Shown here: positions 1 to 6,547 of the stretch, piece by piece | Position numbering within the stretch: position 1 is the first letter of the stretch | How the letters are laid out: every line of letters starts with the position of its first letter | DNA from: Synergistaceae bacterium | Lineage (GTDB): Bacteria; Synergistota; Synergistia; Synergistales; Synergistaceae | Assembly: GCA_028702015.1 (NCBI GenBank) | Contig: JAQVPO010000069.1 | Coordinates: 1-7,112 of the forward strand | Length of the DNA: 7,112 nt | Direction of reading: 5' to 3' | The notes under the pieces: generated by a model | Told to the model about the DNA's origin: nothing | What the model saw: the letters and a program-made list of their open reading frames with translations, nothing else | Databases searched by the model: none | Position numbers and translations under genes: made by a program

Positions 1-1833
1 GTAAGCCGAGGCTGCGCCTTTTCCGTTTTGTGCCTCCATGTCAATTTCACTTGCGTTGTTCAGGAAAGCCTCCATTTCCTGGCTAGTCACCCTGAACTCT
101 ATGGTGTTGGCCCTGTCGAGGACCTTTGGGCTGAACATGTTGGTGGTCTCATCTATGTTTACCGTGCCGATGATAAAAAAATTATCCGGAATGCCGAGGC
201 CGGCAGGCACTCCGTTGTTGATGGAACCTTTTGGGTAAAGTGGAATCTCTTTCTTTGATTCCATCACACTCAGGAAGTCGGCAAAGTAGCGTTCCACAAT
301 GCTTAGGTTCATTTCATCCAGAATCAGAAAATGCGGTAACTCCGGGTGATTGTTCGCCTGAATTATCAGATCCAGCACACCACTATCTGGCTTAACATAT
401 TCATCCGGCTTTAATGAATTGGGATACCCCAGCAGCGGCTCGCGATTGGTCCAGTCGGCTCCCACGGGCATCAATTTATACTGACTCTCATCTTCACAAA
501 TCCACTGGGCAAACGCCTGCGCCAATTTGGTCTTGCCAGATCCGGACAGTCCTGTGAGAATAAGGAAGGGTTTGGTGAGCAGCGAAGCAATGAAGCGGGT
601 GATCAACTTTGCTGAGTATTGGAGGCCAGCATTGTAAAGCGCTGCAATAAAACTCGCTGTTTCAAAATGGAGTGGCATGATTGGTCCCGGTTCAGGAGTA
701 ATGCCATCACTGTTGTCTATTATCCTTTGGTATTGGTCGATGATTTGGTTTAAATCTTCGTTTATGGTTTCTGCTGAAGGCAGATGGTTTACATCATAAA
801 CCTTGAATACATAAGATGCCCCATAACGAAACGGATCTTTTGAGTAATTTGTTTGATAAAAATTTCTTATGGTTATTTTATCAGAAACATTCCAGGATAA
901 CTTTGGAGTATTAGTTTCGCTAATTCCGTATGAAAGGATAAGCTGTTCAATTTCTTTGTAATAAAGATAGACAGGATAGATTCCTTTACTGGTTGTATTA
1001 TCCCCTTTTAGAAAGGAAATCCATGGAATTGTGGCCTTTCCTCCAATCCCAAAACTAACTTTTACCTTAGTCCCTTGGTATTGCGAAACATAATGATTCG
1101 TTTTAAGATTATCCGTTTTTGCTTGCTCAAGAAACATTATCAGTTGCTGATAAAAGCTGTTATTTCCTTCCATATCTATTTGTTGTAATATCCATAGAAA
1201 GCTATGTGCATCTATTAAAGTAGCATCTGGGTCTTTTGTGTTAATAAAGTCTTTTACTTGCTTTTGAATTGCAAGAAAAGTCGAATAATTTTCCCAGGAA
1301 GCGTTTCCACTTGTTTTGAAGTTGCCGATTCCCAGTTTGTTGAAAATGTCATCAAAAACTTTCTGGGAAATGGGTAAATATTTAGTGTTATCCTTAATAA
1401 AAAATAAGAAAGCAATGAGTTGATAGGGTAGACCTTCACGTTGAAACATTTGGAAACTTTCACCGTCTTGCCGTTCATTTTTATAGAACTCAAAGAGCAA
1501 TTGTTCTATCTGCCTATCAGTAGAGTATTGACTAAATTTACCCTTGACCCTCCAATCAATAAGATTATGATCTACAGCTTTCCCCCTAATACTAATCTTT
1601 GAATGGACTGCAGCATTGACTGCTTTAAAAATTGCTCCACTTCCAACATCCTCTTGCGTCCATTTATCAACTCCTAAAATCCGCCGTGCATTGCTATACA
1701 CATCGTATTTATAATTTTCTTCGTCAATGATATAGGGAGATTTTTTAAAAGCCACAAATGGTTTGCCGTCTTTGTCCCTTATGAAATCAGAGAAGACCGT
1801 AAAGTATTCTTCTAAAAGGTTTTCTTGGATCAT
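1..1833 (-). CDS. McrB-like AAA+ NTPase with MrcB_N domain (3' end outside window)
   Basis: The frame is open from the ATG at 1833 to the left edge (611 codons, no internal stop), so the C-terminus is missing. The upstream in-frame stop at 1852-1854 leaves this ATG as the only ATG start; a weak GAGG lies four bases before it. Visible AAA+ motifs are Walker A GLSGSGKT (428-435), Walker B FLILDEMNLS (502-511), a sensor-1-like GTVNIDETTN (556-565, the position of the McrB GTMN motif) and LDRANTIEF (572-580, a candidate arginine finger region). Residues about 240-312, with VKVSFGIGGKATIPWISFL and GIYPVYLYY, resemble MrcB_N (DUF3578), found in McrB and LlaJI-type subunits. A further module at 150-216 carries FKTSG, SWENYSTFL and LIDAHSFLW. 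McrB proteins form nucleotide-driven rings that recognise DNA and activate the McrC nuclease; McrC would be expected just downstream, off the window. Whether it uses GTP or ATP cannot be read here. It follows the GIY-YIG gene by 51 bases. The N-terminal half is far more AT-rich than the AAA+ half. Confidence 0.9.
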   Translation of the reverse strand, partial: MIQENLLEEYFTVFSDFIRDKDGKPFVAFKKSPYIIDEENYKYDVYSNARRILGVDKWTQEDVGSGAIFKAVNAAVHSKISIRGKAVDHNLIDWRVKGKFSQYSTDRQIEQLLFEFYKNERQDGESFQMFQREGLPYQLIAFLFFIKDNTKYLPISQKVFDDIFNKLGIGNFKTSGNASWENYSTFLAIQKQVKDFINTKDPDATLIDAHSFLWILQQIDMEGNNSFYQQLIMFLEQAKTDNLKTNHYVSQYQGTKVKVSFGIGGKATIPWISFLKGDNTTSKGIYPVYLYYKEIEQLILSYGISETNTPKLSWNVSDKITIRNFYQTNYSKDPFRYGASYVFKVYDVNHLPSAETINEDLNQIIDQYQRIIDNSDGITPEPGPIMPLHFETASFIAALYNAGLQYSAKLITRFIASLLTKPFLILTGLSGSGKTKLAQAFAQWICEDESQYKLMPVGADWTNREPLLGYPNSLKPDEYVKPDSGVLDLIIQANNHPELPHFLILDEMNLSIVERYFADFLSVMESKKEIPLYPKGSINNGVPAGLGIPDNFFIIGTVNIDETTNMFSPKVLDRANTIEFRVTSQEMEAFLNNASEIDMEAQNGKGAASAY

Positions 1834-1884
1834 TTTGCCTCGGATTTTTATATGTTAGTTGTCACTATCGACTACTCCCATTCT
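1834..1884 (-). other. 51-base spacer between the GIY-YIG gene and the McrB-like gene
   Basis: This is the only gap in the window longer than seven bases. Read on the minus strand it contains no Bacteroidota-type promoter match (no TTTG with TAnnTTTG), no sigma70-like pair I would trust and no hairpin with a T-run to act as terminator. A GAGG at 1838-1841, four bases before the McrB-like ATG, is the best ribosome-binding candidate, but its spacing is short. The likeliest reading is read-through transcription from the upstream genes, with McrB starting translation independently rather than by stop-start coupling. Confidence 0.6.
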
Positions 1885-2541
1885 TCATTCATGAGATTCC
1901 TTTTCTATGCGGATGTCTGTCAATCTCTTGCCGTTGTATGTGAACCAGAGTGTACCTTGTACGGGGTGGTCATAACCTTTGAGGTCTTGTACGAGGCGGG
2001 ACAGAGAGGTTGTCTGTCCATTATAGCAAATATGGCGATCATCAATAACGATAACTCTGATGTCAGGATTCTCAGTGAAGCAGAGTTCACTTCCAATCGG
2101 AATGCCGCACTCGCTAAAATGGAAAGGACCACGGCGGGCGGTTTCTCTGTTCTCTTGGGCAATCAACTCGTCCTGTACTTCATGACCTTCTGGCTTCATT
2201 CGTTTGAGGCGGCCTTTAGTTCCGCTTATTTTTGCAATGCATTCAAGAAGCTGGTAGGCATCCTCTGCACGCATAGCATAAAACTCTTTTACCCTCTCTT
2301 TCCCATCAAATGTTTCAATAGATCGTAAATCCGGATTCAGATTGTCAATTAACTTGTGAAGCTCTTTATCTGTAAGGTCGCTGTCAACCTCATATACAGC
2401 ATATGCCCTGAATGCAAATGGAATTGTCTCGCTCCGATTAAGGTCTCGCAAGCGTCGCTCAATGTTACTTGCGTATCCAATTTTAATATAGTCCGGGAAA
2501 GATGGATTGGTAAGGATGTATATTACGCCTGATTTTGCCAT
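1885..2541 (-). CDS. GIY-YIG nuclease-family protein with C-terminal RAMA-like domain
   Basis: This 218-residue protein is complete. Residues about 4-104 form a GIY-YIG domain of the T5orf172/Mug113 type: VIYIL (6-10) stands for GIY, YIKIG (18-22) for YIG, ERRLRDLN (28-35) supplies the conserved arginine, and DKELHK (58-63) supplies the candidate metal-binding glutamate E60. Such domains cut DNA in restriction enzymes, homing endonucleases and repair enzymes, so a metal-dependent endonuclease role is likely, though the T5orf172 branch is poorly tested. A charged linker (105-138) leads to residues about 139-210, where FHFSECGIPIGSEL, YNGQTTSLSRL and VQGTLWFTYNGKRL resemble the RAMA (restriction enzyme adenine methylase associated) domain; the related DUF4357 is an alternative. 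The ATG lies three bases after the stop of the helicase-methylase gene with no Shine-Dalgarno sequence, which points to translational coupling and joint function. It could be the cleavage subunit, or an accessory factor that reads the modification state. Confidence 0.9.
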   Translation of the reverse strand: MAKSGVIYILTNPSFPDYIKIGYASNIERRLRDLNRSETIPFAFRAYAVYEVDSDLTDKELHKLIDNLNPDLRSIETFDGKERVKEFYAMRAEDAYQLLECIAKISGTKGRLKRMKPEGHEVQDELIAQENRETARRGPFHFSECGIPIGSELCFTENPDIRVIVIDDRHICYNGQTTSLSRLVQDLKGYDHPVQGTLWFTYNGKRLTDIRIEKESHE

Positions 2542-2544
2542 AGC

Positions 2545-5500
2545 TTATACCATTGGTTTGATCATTGATTCAATAAAGGATATTTCTTTGTTTGTTAGTT
2601 CATATTTGGTATACAGTTGCTTATCAATATCAGCAATTGGCTTGTTCCAGTTGATGTCAGAAGAAGGAGCAAAGTCTTGATTTGGAACGTAACGCCATAC
2701 CTCTTTACTATTATCCTGAGTTACTTTAAGAACACCTAATAGTAATCTGCAGAATTTTGTCTTAATATAATTTATAGCAGCTTTAGCTTCATCTTCTGTT
2801 TCGAATGCACCAATACCTATGAAGGATTGTGTATAACCCAATAAAGGGTTCCCGATTAATGGAGAGGAAAGAATTTCACCTAGTGCTCCTGACCCGTTGC
2901 TTTTAGGAACAAGGACCTTGTATTTCAATGTGTTCTCGTGTTTCTCTAGATATTTTGATTTTATACAGTAAAAGACCCGATTATTGTCAATTAAACCTAA
3001 AATGCGATACTTATTTACCGATGGATCAGAGTCTTCTGTAAATACATCCAACTGAGTAAAAATTGAGGTGGTAAGACGTCGTTCTTTACCATCACTTCCA
3101 ATAATGCCTTTATAGAAAGGATAATCCGCATATAATTTTTTAAGATTAAATTTATTTTGAGGGTAAATAATACTGCTCAAAGGAATGCTACTCTTGGCAT
3201 GAACTCTTTTTATGATAGAATTAATTTCTTTATATGGCGTATATGTGCCAATTTTTCCGAAGTTCTTTTTAGCATCTCTATATGTAACAGCCACTCCTCC
3301 TTTTATATCAACATTAGGAAAAACATCAGTACTCTTTGGCTTGTACCAAACGACCTTTAAGTGCTCGTCATTGAGCATTTTTTGATTCCATTCCTTTGGC
3401 GTCTTACCAGCATCAAATAGAAAACGAGCAGGTGTGATTAATGTTACCTTATCGCACATAGCAAATGATATATCCATAAACAGATGGTATACTGGATCAT
3501 CACTCGTCTTCTCTTGCTTAAGTTGGTATGGAGGGTTTCCAATAATAGCATTGAATTTCATATTTCTGATGTTATTTATCTTCCAATAGTCCTGTCCGTC
3601 ACTTACTTTAGATATGAAGTTTTCTTTCTTATTTGTAATTTGGTTAATGAGGTCATCAAAATACCTGGCATTTAATTTTGTATTACGGAATCCGGCAAGA
3701 GTTCTTCGAGTGATATTTTTAGCCATAGGTGTTTTACACACGATGAACAAATTATCTCGCAATACTTCATCCCATATTCTCAGGTGTTCGGCACGATGCT
3801 GTTCTACTGCATCTTCAGAAACCACAAAGAGCGGATTATCCGTTTCAAGGCGTTTTCTGTAAATATTATATGCTGCATAAAGAGGATATAAACCTGATTT
3901 TGAGTTGATCTCAAGTATTTTACTACTAGATGAAAAAACATCTGTTGTAACGTCCCCTTTGTCAACAAATCTTGGAGAACAAATTCTGTCGGACATTTTT
4001 TCATCGTAGAATACATATCCACCTAATGTGTCACCCAAGTGCATATTAACGACTCTCCAGGGTGTAAGTACAGTTTCCTTGTCCGGATTACGGAAAGTGG
4101 TAAAAATACTCGTAATACGTTCTATTCTGTCCTCAACATCCATTTTATCTGCTGCCCTTGCAAGATCTCGAATACGTTTCCCGGCAGCAGCAAATATATC
4201 TTTATCGTAGTATTTTTTGAAGGAATTAAAATGTTGTTTTGTTACACCTCTTGGCATAAATTCTTCCCAGGACTGTGGGTCAATAAGAGAGGTGAAGTTA
4301 TCAAGGGTAATTTCTTCATCTTCGTTATTAATTTTGGATCCATAAAGAATCATTGGCATACGGATAGATATGCCCCTAAGAATAGAGACAGCCGTATCGC
4401 GGTTTTTCTTCTTCTCTTTCCGTTCTTCGAGGAGTTTCTTTTCCTCTTCGGTAAGTTCTTTACCCTGCCTTTTCTTGTTATTTATACCTTCGAGTTGCTC
4501 ATATTCTTCATTGCTAAAGCCTTGATTATTGATATCAACATCATTCGTCTTTGGCATCGCTTTCGTCTGGCCTATTATATCTTTCAGGCCTATAAATTCC
4601 TGAAGTTCTCCTTCTGATAGTTGAAAAAGGTTGTCATTATAAAGGTAGCCATCTTCAAAGCCATTACGAACTACACGTTCCACATATACGCGCTTTAGTT
4701 GCTGCATCATGTGTGGCACGTTGACTGGAGACATTTGTGATCCGTGGAAAGATATTACCGGACAGAAGTTGAGAAATTCTCTTATCCGCTGTTCATCACT
4801 CTCGGAGCTCTTCCCGGCCCTTGCAGAAATTTTAGCTGTTTCAGCCAAGACTTTAAGCGTACGATCAGGAGCGAAATCAAAAACAAAACAATCCTGCTTA
4901 ATTCGGCCATGGATTGTGGCAGGAGTTTGCACACGGAATATCGTCTGCATATAACTCGATGCGCTCGTACTAAAAGAGCCGGACAGCATAAACACTGCAG
5001 TCCACTGTGGCACAGAAACGCCTGTGGTCAAACGTCCGCAAGAAAGCGTGATAGTCCAGGTTTCATCGGATGCAGGTCCAATAGCTTCTTTAACCATTTC
5101 GAGCGCGTTATCACTTTCATAGTCATCATCTGTTATTCCGTCACCAGCAACATTGACTATCTGGAAAGTGCCGAATACAGGGTGGTGCTCGAGTTTATCC
5201 TTAAGAGCTTTAGCTTCCTTCACTCCCGGAATAGTCCATAATGAATGACGAAAGTTTCTGCGCCATTCAAGAGTACTATAAGGGTATTGGCTTGTGGTTG
5301 AATTTGTAGCAAGGAGGTTAAGAAACCGATCAATATCATCGCTGTGAATGAAAAGGCCATTTTGCCCTGTACGGAAGAACTCCTTGAAATTGAAAGCGTG
5401 TTCCTCGTCCTGATATTTTTTGAGCTCAAGACTGAGGTCGTATGTATAGATGTTGAGTTTTGGCAAGCAGTCGTATGGGTTTGGGTCACCCCAGTGAGTC

Positions 5501-6540
5501 TCGTTCCACTCCTGTTTAGCTCGCTGCTCCATCACATAGTCCCAGGTATAAATGTCCTCTTCGTCATAATCGTCTAGAAGATTGAAAGGGGTGCCGCTTA
5601 ACTTGAGAATTTTTGTATGTGGTTTAGTTAATTCAGCAATGACGGCTTCACCAAGCTCAGTCTTTGTTCCCTCATGAGCTTCGTCAATAATCACTAGATC
5701 CCAAGGAGTTGCAAAGATTTCGTTGTTCTTGTCAAAGTTTCCACCCACAAGCTCAGATCCACGCAGGTCCTGCATGGATGCGAAGTAAATATATTTCTTT
5801 CCGCAAGAATTGTGAAGTACTTTAAGTGACTCGAATACTTCTCCGTTTGATTTCGATCCATATTCAAAATCGTAGCGGTTGTAGAAGATTTTATGATAAT
5901 CCTCGAACCAACCGTCGTCAACAACAGGACGGTGAGTTAGAATGAGGGTTTGGCTAAACTCAACTTCCTTAACGAGCTGCAGGGCCGAGAGTGTTTTTCC
6001 AAAACGCATCTTTGCATTCCAAAGGTAATGATTACTTTTAGCAAAACGCTTTTTGGTATTATCAATAGCAAGACGTTGTTCCGGACGAAATTCTATAGGA
6101 TTCCTGTCATTCGAAATCTCTCCCGGTAACAATGATGTACGGTTTTCTTTAGCGGCTTTTATTGCATTCTTTACTGTCTCAAGGTCAGTTTCGAACCATT
6201 CATTAGCTTTCGCATCTGTGTTGAAGTATTTGCGATTGATGCCAGAGCGACGCAGGACTTTGTGTACTTCTCCGTCGTTGAAAGTCCATAATTGACCGTT
6301 TTTTATAGTCAATGTCAGCTCGGTATGCAGAAGGTCATAATTAATTCCTGCTGTTGAGGTGTATTCGTTGATTCGTTCCCTTGCGGTCTTATTAAGCTCC
6401 GAGCAGTTATTCTGTAGGGTCAGTGGATTAGCGGAGTCTTTGAAAGTGGTCTCTCCGACTTTCAGGCACCCTTTATGAGCTTGGTCGCTTATTCGGAAGA
6501 CATAAATCAGCTTAAGCTTGAATGACGATTGGAAGTTCAT
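2545..6540 (-). CDS. GIY-YIG / SF2 helicase / Eco57I-like N6-adenine methyltransferase fusion
   Basis: This is a complete 1331-residue single-chain restriction-modification-like protein. Residues about 10-125 look like a T5orf172/GIY-YIG domain: LIYVF (11-15), LKVGE (26-30), R54 or R56, and DGEVHK (89-94) with candidate catalytic E91. The SF2 helicase follows: Walker A variant NAKMRFGKT (175-183), DEAH (286-289), SGTP (315-318), a motif V-like segment GRLTTGVSV (502-510) and a motif VI-like Q532..R536. A lysine/glutamate-rich, probably coiled-coil coupler occupies 676-715. The methyltransferase part has a motif X-like LTPWRVV (825-831), a motif I-like ILEINSKSGLYP (875-886) and the catalytic NPPY (1002-1005), typical of Eco57I-like N6-adenine enzymes. 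Residues from about 1090 to the end are poorly conserved to my eye and probably hold the target recognition region. Predicted role: SAM-dependent adenine methylation plus ATP-driven translocation coupled to cleavage, as in type ISP enzymes. It starts seven bases after the upstream gene's stop, with an AT-rich leader and no Shine-Dalgarno, and its stop lies three bases before the next ATG. Motifs I and II of the methyltransferase are degenerate. Confidence 0.93.
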   Translation of the reverse strand: MNFQSSFKLKLIYVFRISDQAHKGCLKVGETTFKDSANPLTLQNNCSELNKTARERINEYTSTAGINYDLLHTELTLTIKNGQLWTFNDGEVHKVLRRSGINRKYFNTDAKANEWFETDLETVKNAIKAAKENRTSLLPGEISNDRNPIEFRPEQRLAIDNTKKRFAKSNHYLWNAKMRFGKTLSALQLVKEVEFSQTLILTHRPVVDDGWFEDYHKIFYNRYDFEYGSKSNGEVFESLKVLHNSCGKKYIYFASMQDLRGSELVGGNFDKNNEIFATPWDLVIIDEAHEGTKTELGEAVIAELTKPHTKILKLSGTPFNLLDDYDEEDIYTWDYVMEQRAKQEWNETHWGDPNPYDCLPKLNIYTYDLSLELKKYQDEEHAFNFKEFFRTGQNGLFIHSDDIDRFLNLLATNSTTSQYPYSTLEWRRNFRHSLWTIPGVKEAKALKDKLEHHPVFGTFQIVNVAGDGITDDDYESDNALEMVKEAIGPASDETWTITLSCGRLTTGVSVPQWTAVFMLSGSFSTSASSYMQTIFRVQTPATIHGRIKQDCFVFDFAPDRTLKVLAETAKISARAGKSSESDEQRIREFLNFCPVISFHGSQMSPVNVPHMMQQLKRVYVERVVRNGFEDGYLYNDNLFQLSEGELQEFIGLKDIIGQTKAMPKTNDVDINNQGFSNEEYEQLEGINNKKRQGKELTEEEKKLLEERKEKKKNRDTAVSILRGISIRMPMILYGSKINNEDEEITLDNFTSLIDPQSWEEFMPRGVTKQHFNSFKKYYDKDIFAAAGKRIRDLARAADKMDVEDRIERITSIFTTFRNPDKETVLTPWRVVNMHLGDTLGGYVFYDEKMSDRICSPRFVDKGDVTTDVFSSSSKILEINSKSGLYPLYAAYNIYRKRLETDNPLFVVSEDAVEQHRAEHLRIWDEVLRDNLFIVCKTPMAKNITRRTLAGFRNTKLNARYFDDLINQITNKKENFISKVSDGQDYWKINNIRNMKFNAIIGNPPYQLKQEKTSDDPVYHLFMDISFAMCDKVTLITPARFLFDAGKTPKEWNQKMLNDEHLKVVWYKPKSTDVFPNVDIKGGVAVTYRDAKKNFGKIGTYTPYKEINSIIKRVHAKSSIPLSSIIYPQNKFNLKKLYADYPFYKGIIGSDGKERRLTTSIFTQLDVFTEDSDPSVNKYRILGLIDNNRVFYCIKSKYLEKHENTLKYKVLVPKSNGSGALGEILSSPLIGNPLLGYTQSFIGIGAFETEDEAKAAINYIKTKFCRLLLGVLKVTQDNSKEVWRYVPNQDFAPSSDINWNKPIADIDKQLYTKYELTNKEISFIESMIKPMV

Positions 6541-6547
6541 AACTTAC

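Noticed and set aside
1254..1493. 79-codon minus-strand frame inside the McrB-like gene
   Set aside because: The McrB-like frame runs through this interval without a stop and encodes recognisable sequence, so this is an out-of-frame shadow.
1494..1507. Imperfect palindrome (AGAGCAA / TTGTTCT) as a possible operator
   Set aside because: It lies within coding sequence, has a mismatch, has no second copy and is short enough to arise by chance.
1..1833. McrB-like gene as a pseudogene or frameshifted gene
   Set aside because: Reading every codon from 1833 to 1 gave no in-frame stop, and the motifs appear in the expected order in one frame. The gene is only cut by the window edge.
1825..2328. 167-codon open frame on the plus strand opposite the small GIY-YIG gene
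   Set aside because: It lies fully antisense to a well-supported domain-bearing gene, its translation has no recognisable motif, and its composition is that of a complementary-strand shadow.
4039..5241. Long plus-strand open frames (192 and 165 codons) opposite the helicase-methylase gene
   Set aside because: They are antisense shadows of a gene with clear motifs on both sides, with no family resemblance of their own.
2545..6540. BREX (PglX) or DISARM helicase/methylase assignment
   Set aside because: PglX has the NPPY methylase but not a fused SF2 helicase, and no DISARM DrmB/DrmC or BREX BrxC/PglZ protein is present. The order nuclease-helicase-methylase fits a type ISP-like layout better.
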